This document shows positions 27,010 to 36,434 of a stretch of 64,000 bases of DNA, one piece after another. The position numbers and the translations under genes are program-made. Where the stretch lies: contig JABCZG010000008.1 of assembly GCA_013289835.1 (NCBI GenBank), forward strand, positions 62,001 to 126,000, in the 5' to 3' direction. Under the pieces are notes generated by a model, which was not told the DNA's origin, did no database searches, and worked only from the letters and a program-made list of their open reading frames with translations. The stretch comes from Acidobacteriota bacterium (lineage in GTDB: Bacteria > Acidobacteriota > Terriglobia > Acidiferrales > UBA7541). Numbering within the stretch: position 1 is the first letter of the stretch; each line of letters begins with the position of its first letter.

Positions 27010-28233
27010 TTACTCCGAGCGTAACGCTTCCACGGGATCCAGTTTCGCGGCTTTGGTCGCCGGATAGGTTCCGAAGAACAAACCCACGCTTAGAGCCATG
27101 ATAATTCCGCCGAGCACGGACCAGAGTTGCACGGCACTGGGAAGCGGAAAAACCCACGACACCAATTGAGCAGCAAAAACACCCAGGAGCACGCCGAGTG
27201 CTCCGCCGATCACGGCAATCGTGGCGGACTCGATCAAGAACTGGCGAAGAATGTCGCTGCGACGCGCACCGAGAGCCTTGCGGACGCCGATCTCTCGCGT
27301 GCGCTCGGTGACGCTGACCAACATGATATTCATGATCACGATTCCGCCGACGACGAGGGAAATCGAGGAAATGGCGATCATCACCGCGAAGAAGGAACCG
27401 CTGATGTCCTTCCAGAGGGATAGGAAGGAGTCGCTGGTTTCGATCGCGAAATCATCCTTGGCGGCGTAGGCGAGATGATGGCGACCTCGCATGATTTGGC
27501 GGACTTCATCCACGCTGTCTTGAATGGTTGCGGCGGAACCTGCGCGCGAAGTCACGCGCAAAGAATCCTGTTGATTGCCGTAGTTTTTGTTGTAGGTGGT
27601 CAGCGGGATAATGATCCAATTGTCGAGGGACGTGCCCAGCGCGGAGCCTTGCTTTTTTCCAATGCCAATCACTTCACAGGGGACATTGTTCCAGCGAACT
27701 TCCTTGCCGAGGGGATCGACGCCGGGCATTAAATTTTCGACCAGATCATTGCCGATGACGCAAACCGGTGCGGCTCCGCGCATGTCTTCTTCGGTCTCGT
27801 GGCGCCCGGAGACGAGGTCCACGTCGTAAAGCTCGGCCATTTGCGGTGTCCAGGCACGAAGGTTGGTGTCCTTCAAGGAGTTCAAGCCGCTCTTCACTTC
27901 GACGCGGCCGCCGAGCGACGCGCCAACATCTTTGCAGCTCTTGCAAAGCTCGCGCACGGCTTCGTAATCGTCGAAGGTGATGCGCTTGCGCTTCTGGAAT
28001 TCGAGCCAGTCGTCCACATTGGTGATGATGGAAGGCTGCTTGGAGAGCCCGAAAACGTCGGCGCCGAGACGGAAGACCCGGGTGGCGACGTACTGATTTG
28101 CGCCGTTGATGAGGCTGACCACGGCGATCACCGCGGCTACGCCGATGACGACGCCAATCAAGGTCAAGACGCTGCGAAGTTTATGCGCCCAGAGGCTCGA
28201 GGCGGAGATCGCCACGGCCTCGGAGAGGTTCAT
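27010..28233 (-). CDS. ABC transporter permease, MacB-like (second copy)
   Basis: Paralogue of the 25669 permease: LRSVLTLIGVVIGVAAVIAV helix, MacB periplasmic domain, then MNIMLVSVTERTREIGVRKALGARR. With the ATG at 28233 it is 407 residues, the usual size for this family; the frame continues to another ATG at 28311 without a better ribosome site. The pair may form a heterodimeric permease. The missing ATPase must come from elsewhere in the genome. Confidence 0.85.
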   Translation of the reverse strand: MNLSEAVAISASSLWAHKLRSVLTLIGVVIGVAAVIAVVSLINGANQYVATRVFRLGADVFGLSKQPSIITNVDDWLEFQKRKRITFDDYEAVRELCKSCKDVGASLGGRVEVKSGLNSLKDTNLRAWTPQMAELYDVDLVSGRHETEEDMRGAAPVCVIGNDLVENLMPGVDPLGKEVRWNNVPCEVIGIGKKQGSALGTSLDNWIIIPLTTYNKNYGNQQDSLRVTSRAGSAATIQDSVDEVRQIMRGRHHLAYAAKDDFAIETSDSFLSLWKDISGSFFAVMIAISSISLVVGGIVIMNIMLVSVTERTREIGVRKALGARRSDILRQFLIESATIAVIGGALGVLLGVFAAQLVSWVFPLPSAVQLWSVLGGIIMALSVGLFFGTYPATKAAKLDPVEALRSE

Positions 28234-28449
28234 CGTGCGGTGCGACCCGGAGCGCATCGGGGTCAAGTTGGACTCGGGAGCCATGAACGGATAGGGAGAC
28301 AGTGGCCTCATCGTATCATACGTGTTGAGGAGCCCCGGAATTACAGCTGCGAGAACGAATTGTACGAAGGGGCTTCTCTATCCAGCTGAAAACCAATCGG
28401 ATAGAAGCTTGGGCGGCAAGGTGCGCCCTCACCGGTGTCAATCTGGCGC

Positions 28450-29109
28450 TTAGCCCTGGTGGCGGATTCGCTGGGCGAGAGTCCGGGCGCGTTGGCGGGC
28501 GATATCTACAAATTTCGAATCGGCGGCAATCTGGTCGAGCATCGGGAGGACGCGCTGGGGCTCCGGCAGAAGGCTGCGATTTAGATCGGATTCGAATTGC
28601 AGGAGGGCGTCGTTGACGCCGAGGCGATCGTACTTCATGCGGCGCGAGATCAACATGACGTGTTCCTGCTGGCGAGCCAAGCCTTCAAAAACCTGGAGCA
28701 GCTGGGAGGCTGCGGAATTCAAGGTGTAATTGAATTTTGTTTCGTGGACTTCGGCGCCGGATTCCCAGCGGAACGTTTTTTCGCCGAGGTTGGCGATTTT
28801 GCGATGCACGTCCAGATCCTGGCCCTGGAAATGATCCAATTGAGCGGCATAGCCGAACATTTTGGCTCGCAAGCTTGCGCTGACTTCGAAGGGCAGAGCT
28901 TCGGGGTCTTCGTCGAGCTGACGGATATCGTAGGAGGCGGTATCAGAGTCCTCGCGCACCACGATTTCGATAAACTCCGGGGCGCTGGCTTTGAAGACGC
29001 GGCGGAATGTGAGTTTGGCGCTGGTTGGGGCGGGCGCGGAACGGTTCGGGCTGGCCGCCAAGAAGGCTGCGCCGATGAGTAGCAGGAATCGAAGAACAGG
29101 GGATCTCAT
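28450..29109 (-). CDS. Secreted protein of unknown function
   Basis: A 219-residue exported protein with a signal peptide (about 1-20). The rest is soluble alpha/beta with no motif that I recognise; it ends in an Arg-rich helix. It lies 7 nt downstream of ruvC on the same strand, so is probably co-transcribed. Not similar to any resolvasome component. Confidence 0.6.
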   Translation of the reverse strand: MRSPVLRFLLLIGAAFLAASPNRSAPAPTSAKLTFRRVFKASAPEFIEIVVREDSDTASYDIRQLDEDPEALPFEVSASLRAKMFGYAAQLDHFQGQDLDVHRKIANLGEKTFRWESGAEVHETKFNYTLNSAASQLLQVFEGLARQQEHVMLISRRMKYDRLGVNDALLQFESDLNRSLLPEPQRVLPMLDQIAADSKFVDIARQRARTLAQRIRHQG

Positions 29110-29116
29110 GGCGTAA

Positions 29117-29749
29117 TTACGATGCGGGGAGGGTGATGCGCGTTGCGCCGACCGTTCGGTTTCGAGTTGCCGCGCCAGGTACAGCCGAGGCCAGAGAGCG
29201 AGGGCGCACGGCGGTTTGGACGTCCGGCAATCCGAAACGCTTCCGCACTTGTTCGACTTGCAAGTGACACAGAGCGACGGCCAGCGCGTCGGCCGCGTCG
29301 GCGGGCTCCGGCGTTTCCGTCATGCAGAGCAGCGCCCGCACCATGGATTGCATTTGACGCTTGTCGGCATGGCCATGGCCGGAGACGGAGGCCTTTACTT
29401 CGCGTGGCGCGTAGCTGTGCACCTCCAAATTGTGTTGCGCGGCAGCCAGCAGAACTACCCCGCGAACTTCCGCGAGTCGCAGAGCGGTGCGCATATTCAA
29501 TGCAGTGAAGACGCTCTCGACGGCCATGACGTCGGGCGCAAATTCTTCGATCAAGCGGCAGAGAAGCGCGTGGACGTCCTGCAGAGCTGCGCCCGAACAT
29601 TCCTTTTGCCGCTTGGCGGAAACTTTGAATGCACCATAATGCAGCATACGGCAGAGCCGCCCGTCGCTTTCGACGACCCCGTATCCCGTGGGTCCTGCGG
29701 CCGCGGGGTCCACACCCAGGACGCGCAGCCAGCTGCTTTTTTCGCGCAT
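29117..29749 (-). CDS. ruvC: Crossover junction endodeoxyribonuclease RuvC
   Basis: Holliday junction resolvase. The acidic catalytic residues are D14 (LGVDPA), the Glu in MAVESVF and the pair in the C-terminal ADAADALAVALCH; HADKRQM is the usual DNA-contact segment. The RNase-H-like domain ends near residue 165, leaving a C-terminal extension of about 45 residues of Arg/Ala/Pro. Start at ATG 29749 is preferred over 29803 because the family begins directly before the LGVDPA strand. ruvA and ruvB are not in the window; yebC upstream is the common neighbour. Confidence 0.9.
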   Translation of the reverse strand: MREKSSWLRVLGVDPAAAGPTGYGVVESDGRLCRMLHYGAFKVSAKRQKECSGAALQDVHALLCRLIEEFAPDVMAVESVFTALNMRTALRLAEVRGVVLLAAAQHNLEVHSYAPREVKASVSGHGHADKRQMQSMVRALLCMTETPEPADAADALAVALCHLQVEQVRKRFGLPDVQTAVRPRSLASAVPGAATRNRTVGATRITLPAS

Positions 29750-29857
29750 TGTGCCGGTTCGAATCGTTCGTATCCTCGCCACAAGTCTACGGCCTTCTGC
29801 CAATCCCTGCTAGAGCTTTGTCTGCTTTTGCGCGAAGAACAGTTATTCGCCGCCAAC

Positions 29858-29889
29858 AAAAAAGGCCAGCCCGGCGCACCGGACTGGCC
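29858..29889 (-). terminator. Intrinsic terminator downstream of yebC
   Basis: On the minus strand GGCCAGTCCGG / CCGGGCTGGCC (one G-U pair) around a short loop, followed by six T. It lies 21 nt past the yebC stop and before ruvC. Confidence 0.8.
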
Positions 29890-29909
29890 AAAAGGAACAA
29901 AGTAGCCGT

Positions 29910-30665
29910 TCAGTTGGCGCCGACGGCCGCCTGGATTTCGGATTCATCAATATCGAAGTTGGCGTAGACGTGCTGCACGTCGTCGTGCTCTTCGAGCGCT
30001 TCGACGAGGCGCACCATTTGCGTGGCCTGGGGACCGGTTAGCTTGATGTAATTCTGCGGCACCATGGCGATTTCCGCGGATTCCGCCGTAATGCCGGCTT
30101 TCGTCAGCGCTTCCTTCACTTTCTCGAGCGCTTCTGGTGGCGTGACGATGTACCAGGAAGAGCCATCGTCCTTCATGTCTTCCGCGCCTGCTTCCAGGAC
30201 GATGTCCAGCATCTTGTCTTCGCTGGCGGCTTCTTTGGGAACGCTGATCTCGCCCTTGCGGCTGAACATCCAGCCGACCGCTCCGGCTTCGGCGAGGTTT
30301 CCGCCGTTCTTGCTCATTAGATGGCGGAATTCGCCGACCACACGGTTTCGGTTGGTGGTGACAACCTGTATCAACATGCCCACCCCACCCGGGCCATAGC
30401 CTTCGAACGTGGCTTCCTCGTATTGCTCGCCTTCCAGCTGCCCCGTGCCGCGCAGAATCGCGCGCTCCACGTTATCGCCTGGCATGTTTGCAGCTTTTGC
30501 CGCGAGAATGGCCGTTCGCAACCGGGGGTTGGAGTTCGGTTCGCCGCCGCCGATGCGCGCGGCAATGCTGATTTCGCGAATGATTCGCGTGAAAACGCGG
30601 CCACGCTTCGCGTCGGTAGCCCCCTTCTTGTGTTTAATCGTGGCCCATTTTGAATGCCCAGACAT
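29910..30665 (-). CDS. yebC: YebC/PmpR family protein
   Basis: Widely conserved DUF28 protein of 251 residues, MSGHSKWATIKHKKGATDAKRG at the start, the family hallmark. Members act as DNA-binding regulators or as translation factors that relieve ribosome stalling at polyproline-type sequences. The acidic C-terminal domain is complete. Followed by a strong terminator and ruvC, the usual order. Confidence 0.95.
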   Translation of the reverse strand: MSGHSKWATIKHKKGATDAKRGRVFTRIIREISIAARIGGGEPNSNPRLRTAILAAKAANMPGDNVERAILRGTGQLEGEQYEEATFEGYGPGGVGMLIQVVTTNRNRVVGEFRHLMSKNGGNLAEAGAVGWMFSRKGEISVPKEAASEDKMLDIVLEAGAEDMKDDGSSWYIVTPPEALEKVKEALTKAGITAESAEIAMVPQNYIKLTGPQATQMVRLVEALEEHDDVQHVYANFDIDESEIQAAVGAN

Positions 30666-30952
30666 AACAAACCCTCTTTTGTTTTATGTGACACCGGCCT
30701 GGCCGGCGTCATCCATGGATGAATTTTCGCGCCGAAAACGGCGCCAGAATTGGCCGGCCGTTTTACGGCCGCAACGAAAACGACACCAGTGCGGAGACTT
30801 ACGGTGAACCGCAAACCCTTGCGGAACCCGCGTAGTTTAGCACAGCCGTGGACTCCGGGAAACGGGTTATACTCGCGTCCGGGGCATCTTCTTGCGCTTG
30901 AAAGACTTCCGCAGTGCCGCCGATCCATACGCCGAAATCGCCAGGTCTTACC

Positions 30953-32221
30953 ATGGCTGATCGACGCTATCGCGTTCTGGCCATCGCGACACACCCTGTC
31001 CAATACATGGCGCCGATTTTCCGCCGAATGTCCACGAACCCGGCTCTGGATTTGCACGTGGCGTACGGCACGCTTCGCGGTGCGGAGGCCGGGCATGATC
31101 CGGAGTTCGGCGCGGAGGTTCAATGGGACGTTCCGCTGCTTGACGGATACTCGTGGTCTCAAGCCGACAATCGAGGCTCGGGTGGCGGATCGTTCTTCGG
31201 GCTCTTCCATCCTGGGCTTTGGAGACTGATTTCTGGGGGGAAATTCGACGCCGTACTTTGTTTTACGGGCTACCGCAATGCGACGTTTTGGATCGCATGG
31301 ATGGCAGCGAAGTTTTCGAAGACGGCTTTTCTGTTTGGCACGGATACGACGACGCTTGCTCCCCGGGATGGCCTTGCGTGGAAATCCACGCTGAAGAGGA
31401 TTCTTTGGCCCCGACTGTTCCGTCTCGCGGATCAGGTGATTGTGCCGTCTTCGGGCTCGCGCGATCTCATTCTTTTTCTCGGTCTTCCGGCGGAGCGCGT
31501 CACGTTGACTCCCTACTCCGTGGACAACGAATGGTGGATGCAGAAATCAGCGCAAGTGGATCGCACTGCGGTGCGCGAGTCCTGGGGCGCCACCTCGGAT
31601 ACAGCTGTGATTTTGCTTTGCGCGAAGCTGCAGGACTGGAAGAGGCCGCTGGATTTGCTTCATGCGTTTGCAAAGGCGGAGCTTTCGAACGCGCTTGTGG
31701 TTTTTGCCGGAGAAGGACCTCTTCGCGCGTCGTTGGAGCAAGAAGCCGCCAAGCTGGGTGTTGCCTCGCGCGTGCGCTTTCTTGGATTCGTCAATCAATC
31801 GCAGTTGCCGGCGGTGTATACCTCTTCCGATCTGATGGTGCTTCCCTCGGAGTACGAGCCATTTGCGGTGGTGGTCAATGAGGCGATGTGCTGCGGATGC
31901 GCGGTGGCCGCGAGCGATCACGTCGGCGCCGCGCGCGATCTGGTCGCCCCGGTCGCTCCTGAATTTGTCTATCCATGCGGAGATACGGAAGCGCTCGCCG
32001 TTATCTTGAAGCGCGCTGTGATGGACCGCGCACACTTGCAAACGGTGGCGCGCGCGGCGTTCGCGCACATTCAGACCTGGTCGCCAGAACGCAATATCGC
32101 TGCGACCATTGAAGCCATTCGGATCGCGGTTGAGCGCGTGGGCCGGCATCCCGCCGCGACGCTTGCTGACCCTTCCACGACGCACGCCACTCCGACCGTC
32201 ACTCCAAAACTCCGCGAATGA
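30953..32221 (+). CDS. Glycosyltransferase family 4 protein
   Basis: A 422-residue GT-B glycosyltransferase: N-terminal acceptor domain with THPVQYMAPIFRRMS, and a C-terminal Rossmann domain with PSEYEPFAVVVNEAMCCGCAVAAS, the EX7E-type nucleotide-sugar site. ATG 30953 is chosen because the preceding residues to 30914 lack domain features. Its stop overlaps the start of the next glycosyltransferase (ATGA). It opens a block that probably makes an exopolysaccharide or O-antigen-like glycan. Confidence 0.85.
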   Translation: MADRRYRVLAIATHPVQYMAPIFRRMSTNPALDLHVAYGTLRGAEAGHDPEFGAEVQWDVPLLDGYSWSQADNRGSGGGSFFGLFHPGLWRLISGGKFDAVLCFTGYRNATFWIAWMAAKFSKTAFLFGTDTTTLAPRDGLAWKSTLKRILWPRLFRLADQVIVPSSGSRDLILFLGLPAERVTLTPYSVDNEWWMQKSAQVDRTAVRESWGATSDTAVILLCAKLQDWKRPLDLLHAFAKAELSNALVVFAGEGPLRASLEQEAAKLGVASRVRFLGFVNQSQLPAVYTSSDLMVLPSEYEPFAVVVNEAMCCGCAVAASDHVGAARDLVAPVAPEFVYPCGDTEALAVILKRAVMDRAHLQTVARAAFAHIQTWSPERNIAATIEAIRIAVERVGRHPAATLADPSTTHATPTVTPKLRE

Positions 32222-33387
32222 AACTGCTCCTCTACTCTCATTTCTTTGCTCCAAGTATCGGTGGTGTCGAGACGATCGTTCTCTCGCTTGCTCGCGGACT
32301 GGCCGAACTTCGCGACTCCAACGGCGCGCCGGAATTTGAGATCACCTTGATTACACAAACGCCGGCGGAAAACTGGGACGATGGAGCTGTTCCGTTTCGC
32401 ATCATTCGTGAGCCGAGTCTGCTGCAACTCGCGCGATGGATTCGAAAGTCGGACGTCGTGCATGTCGCCGGCCCCGCGCTGGCTCCTCTGACGCTCGGAC
32501 TGTTCCTGGGAAAGCCCACCGTTGTGGAACATCATGGGTTTCACACGATTTGTCCGAACGGCCAACTGTTGCTCGAGCCTTCCGCCGCGCCATGTCCGGG
32601 TTACTTCATGGCTGGACGTCAGACAGAATGCCTTCGATGCAATTCTGTGGAAGGCTGGGCTGCTTCCTGCAAGCTCTGGGTCCTTACATACGTGCGGCGT
32701 TTCCTGTGCCAGCGCGCTGTCGCGAACATTACGCCGACGCAATGGCTCGGCGGCCTTTTGCAACTGCCGCAAAGCATCGCCATTCCACACGGGCTGAATG
32801 CCGCGCCGGCGCTGCCTCGCGTGAAAATATCTACGGGCACGCCGGTCATAGCGTTTCTGGGCCGACTGGTAACCACTAAAGGAATCCGGATTCTTTTTGA
32901 AGCCGCAGAAATCCTCGACCGGAAAAACCGGCCGTTTGAACTGCTGATCATCGGGGACGGACCGGAGCGCCAGCCGCTGGAAGAATACGCGCGCGCATCG
33001 CACCTTACTTCGCGGGTGCGCTTCGCGGGGCGTCTTCGCGGTGAGCAACTGGATGAGGCGCTTGGCGCAGCAACGATGGCGGTCGTACCGTCGCTGGGCG
33101 GAGAAGTTTTTGGTCTGGTTGTCGCCGAGAATATGCTGCGAGGGCTGCCGGTCGTGGCGTCGGACCTGGGTGCCTTTGCAGAAGTGCTGGGTGATGCTGG
33201 TCTCACGTTTCGTACGGGCGACGCGGCCGAACTTGCTGCCGCCATCGAGCATCTCCTCGATAGTCCGGCTTTGGGAGCCAGGCTGGGCCAGGCGGGGCGC
33301 CAGCGTGCACTGGAATTTTGCAGCCGGGAACACATGATCGAATCGCACGCGGCGATTTATCGCAAGGTAGTGATTGCGGGCCATTAG
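32218..33387 (+). CDS. Glycosyltransferase family 4 protein
   Basis: A 389-residue GT-B enzyme. The N-terminal domain has YSHFFAPSIGGVETIVLSLARGLAE (glycine-rich acceptor loop) and a Cys-rich segment (CPNG, CPGYF, CLRCNSVEGW, about residues 112-145) that resembles the small zinc-binding insert of some GT4 enzymes. The C-terminal donor domain has PSLGGEVFGLVVAENMLRGLPVVAS. Overlaps the previous gene by 4 nt. Confidence 0.87.
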   Translation: MKLLLYSHFFAPSIGGVETIVLSLARGLAELRDSNGAPEFEITLITQTPAENWDDGAVPFRIIREPSLLQLARWIRKSDVVHVAGPALAPLTLGLFLGKPTVVEHHGFHTICPNGQLLLEPSAAPCPGYFMAGRQTECLRCNSVEGWAASCKLWVLTYVRRFLCQRAVANITPTQWLGGLLQLPQSIAIPHGLNAAPALPRVKISTGTPVIAFLGRLVTTKGIRILFEAAEILDRKNRPFELLIIGDGPERQPLEEYARASHLTSRVRFAGRLRGEQLDEALGAATMAVVPSLGGEVFGLVVAENMLRGLPVVASDLGAFAEVLGDAGLTFRTGDAAELAAAIEHLLDSPALGARLGQAGRQRALEFCSREHMIESHAAIYRKVVIAGH

Positions 33388-33604
33388 GCGTGAGGCGATG
33401 CAGGAGTGGTTGTCATTCCGCATTCGCGCCATGAAGGTAGTGCGTGGCTCGCCCCTCTCTGTCAGCGTATGATGGAGTCGCGCCCTTTGGGGCTGTGCTA
33501 TCGCACATCGAGACTATGAACCAAAAGGAATGACGAAGTGTCAGCAATTTCCGCGGCAGATGTGAAGCAATACGAGAGGCCAGCAGTTTGCTTGTGAGGG
33601 TCAT

Positions 33605-35191
33605 GTGAATCTGTCCGCACGCGCGCTTCCAGGAAACTATGGGCGAAACCCTCTCTTCGCGTTCGGTTTCCTTGTCTTTTTTGTCGTCGCCGCTTACAAA
33701 TCCGCGGGCTACGTTATCGCAGGCGATATCGCTGGCCTGGCCTATATCGCGTTAGCCTTCGTTGCAGGGGCATTCGTCGTCGGGATGCTCAACAACTGGC
33801 GAAATGGCCTTTATTTTTTCCTGGCGTGGCTGCTGTTCGAGGATTTTGCGCGCAAATATCTCGGAAACAACATGGCAATTTATTTCGCCAAGGATTTCCT
33901 GGTCGCGGTCGTCTATCTCTCATTCTTCCTGGCCTATCGCCGTAAAGAAGTGAAATCCTTCCGGCCGCCGTTCCTCGTGCCGTTGCTCCTTCTGGTGTGG
34001 TTCGGAGTGATGCAAATCTTTAATCCGGCCTCCACGAGTGTCTTCTACGGCTTTCTAGGCGCCAAGATCTTTTTCTATTACGTGCCTCTCATGTTTGTCG
34101 GTTATGCGTTCCTCGAAAGCGAAACCGATCTACGGCGATTCTTCACGTTCAGCCTGACTCTCAGTTTGATCATTATCTCTCTTGGAATCGCCCAATCCAT
34201 CCTTGGCCACACCTTTATGAATCCGGCGAACCCCGCTGCTGAAATCCGCGAGTTAAGCACGCTGTATCGCATTGCGCCGGTCTCCGGAACCATTGTCTAT
34301 CGCCCGAATTCCGTCTTCGTGAGCGATGGGCGCTATGCGAATTTCCTGCTGGTTTCCTGGCTGCTGATCTTCGGTTTCAGCGGATATCTTCTACTTCGTC
34401 ACCGCAAAGGCCGTGTGCTCGCTTTCGTTTCCTTGGCTGTCGCTTATGGTGGCGTCGCGCTTGGCGCTTCCCGCGGAGTCCTGTTATGGACCAGTGGAAG
34501 CGCCCTTGTCGGAGTACTGGCGTTCCTGTGGGGCGCCCCGTGGAGGCAGCGCGAGGTCATCCGCGTGCTGCGCACTGTGCAACGCGCTGGCCTTGGTGTT
34601 GCGATTGCCATTGGCTTGTTGTTTTTCATCTTTCCCGACGCACTTCTCTCGCGCGTCGCGTTCTATACGGAAACTCTCACGCCGGGCACTGCCACAAGCG
34701 AATTCGGATTCCGGGTATGGGATTATCCACTGCAGAATTTTCTGGGAGCGTTTGGCTACGAGCGCTGGCCTTATGGCTACGGCATCGGCACCACGGCGCT
34801 AGGCACGCAATACGTCTCCATGATCTTTCACACGAAGCCGGCGATTAGCGGAGTCGAAAGCGGTTTCGGGACGCTAGTCGTCGAGATGGGTGTAGTTGGA
34901 CTCATCCTTTGGCTGGTCATGGCTTTTTCCGTCATCATTGCGTCCTGGAAGATCGTCAAAAAACTCAAAGGCTCACCCTGGTTTCCAATCGCCTTTATGA
35001 TCTTCTGGTATGCCGCTCTCTTGCTGTTACCAATGACATTCACGGGAATGCAATCTTACGAAGATTTTGTGCTGAACGCGTATCTGTGGTTGCTGCTGGG
35101 AATACTGTTCCGCCTTCCCACGCTGGCGGTCTCCACGGAATTTGCAGCCGTCAATCCTTACCCCAACAATCGCCGTCTCTGGATGCGTTGA
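33605..35191 (+). CDS. O-antigen ligase/polymerase-like membrane protein
   Basis: A 528-residue protein with about twelve hydrophobic helices and the Wzy/WaaL-type layout: a large periplasmic loop (about 355-410) holding GFRVWDYPLQNFLGAFGYERW followed by GIGTTALG. It would polymerise or ligate the glycan made by the neighbouring transferases. GTG 33605 follows GTGAGGGTC. It lies 217 nt after the previous transferase; that gap shows no gene. Confidence 0.75.
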   Translation: MNLSARALPGNYGRNPLFAFGFLVFFVVAAYKSAGYVIAGDIAGLAYIALAFVAGAFVVGMLNNWRNGLYFFLAWLLFEDFARKYLGNNMAIYFAKDFLVAVVYLSFFLAYRRKEVKSFRPPFLVPLLLLVWFGVMQIFNPASTSVFYGFLGAKIFFYYVPLMFVGYAFLESETDLRRFFTFSLTLSLIIISLGIAQSILGHTFMNPANPAAEIRELSTLYRIAPVSGTIVYRPNSVFVSDGRYANFLLVSWLLIFGFSGYLLLRHRKGRVLAFVSLAVAYGGVALGASRGVLLWTSGSALVGVLAFLWGAPWRQREVIRVLRTVQRAGLGVAIAIGLLFFIFPDALLSRVAFYTETLTPGTATSEFGFRVWDYPLQNFLGAFGYERWPYGYGIGTTALGTQYVSMIFHTKPAISGVESGFGTLVVEMGVVGLILWLVMAFSVIIASWKIVKKLKGSPWFPIAFMIFWYAALLLLPMTFTGMQSYEDFVLNAYLWLLLGILFRLPTLAVSTEFAAVNPYPNNRRLWMR

Positions 35192-35192
35192 C

Positions 35193-36398
35193 TTGCGGCT
35201 CGCGGTCGTTTCTCCGTTCGTCGACCGCCGGCATGGGACGGAGCGGGCGCTTGCCGAGTTGCTGGAACGCCTGGCGCGCGTCTATCACTGCGAAATCCAT
35301 TTGTACGCGCAGCGGGTAGAGGACCTCGCACTGGATCGCCAGGTGCCAGGCGGTCCGCAGAAATCTGGCGCGATCTTCTGGCACAAAATTCCTTCCGTCC
35401 CTGGCCCCCATCTCTTGCGATTTGTCTGGTGGCTTGTGATGAATTCAGTTTGCCGCGGATGGGACCGCCGTATCCGTGGGATTTCATGCGAACTTGTACT
35501 TTCTCCCGGGATTAACTGTCTGGATGCGGACGTCGTGCTGGTGCATGCAATCTTTCATCGCCTCCAGGAATTGGCCAAGGAAGAAGATCGAGAGACGGCC
35601 GGCGTGGGATGGCTTCGGCGATTCCATCGCCGCTGGTATTACGCTCTCTTGACAGGGCTAGAACGCCGAATTTACAGCAACCCGAAGGTTGGGCTCGCTT
35701 GCGTTTCCTCGCGGACTGCCGGTCAGCTTGAGAAATACTTCGGTCGCGGCGACGCGCGCGTCATTCCCAATGGCGTTAATGCAGCACAATTTTCCCCTGC
35801 GGCGCGGCTCGCACGCCGCGAGCGCACCCGGGTGAGCCGCCGATTTCGCGACGAGGATATCGTGCTTCTCCTGATTGGAAACGACTGGCACAACAAGGGG
35901 CTTCCTGCCATTCTCGAAGCGCTCGCGCGATTATCGGACAGGCCGGTAAAGCTCCTCATCGTGGGCAACGATGCCCCGACCGAGTCTCGCTCGATGGCGA
36001 AACGATTGGGAGTTCTCGAGCGGTGCGTCTGGGAGCAATCCTGCGCGGACATTATGGATGCTTACGCGGCGGCGGATGTTTATATCAGCCCCAGCCGGGA
36101 GGATTCGTTTGGTCTGCCGGTTGCCGAAGCAATGGCCTGCGGGCTGCCCGTGATTACTTCCGCCTTCGCCGGCATATCGTCTTTTGTTCACGATGGCACG
36201 GATAGCTTTGTGCTGCGCGACCCGCGCGACGTGGAATCGCTCGCCAAATTAATTCGGTTGCTTTGCGAACAGGAAGAATTGCGCAGCCGGATAGGAAAAG
36301 CCGCGGCGAAAACCGCTCTCGAATGGACCTGGGAGAGCAACGCGGCAGCGGTTTGGGAACTCGTACAGGAGGCAGGCGCAAGAAAGCATTTTTCGTAG
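35193..36398 (+). CDS. Glycosyltransferase family 4 protein
   Basis: A GT-B enzyme of 401 residues from TTG 35193: RLAVVSPFVDRRHGTERALAELLERLA opens the acceptor domain; the donor domain has IPNGVNAAQF, LLIGNDWHNKGLPAILEAL and SPSREDSFGLPVAEAMACGLPVITS. The TTG lies one nucleotide after the O-antigen ligase stop. The longer frame from 35142 overlaps that gene. Confidence 0.83.
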   Translation: MRLAVVSPFVDRRHGTERALAELLERLARVYHCEIHLYAQRVEDLALDRQVPGGPQKSGAIFWHKIPSVPGPHLLRFVWWLVMNSVCRGWDRRIRGISCELVLSPGINCLDADVVLVHAIFHRLQELAKEEDRETAGVGWLRRFHRRWYYALLTGLERRIYSNPKVGLACVSSRTAGQLEKYFGRGDARVIPNGVNAAQFSPAARLARRERTRVSRRFRDEDIVLLLIGNDWHNKGLPAILEALARLSDRPVKLLIVGNDAPTESRSMAKRLGVLERCVWEQSCADIMDAYAAADVYISPSREDSFGLPVAEAMACGLPVITSAFAGISSFVHDGTDSFVLRDPRDVESLAKLIRLLCEQEELRSRIGKAAAKTALEWTWESNAAAVWELVQEAGARKHFS

Positions 36399-36434
36399 GG
36401 TTCGACACCAAGAGCAGCAGCGCGCAGGGTCTCT

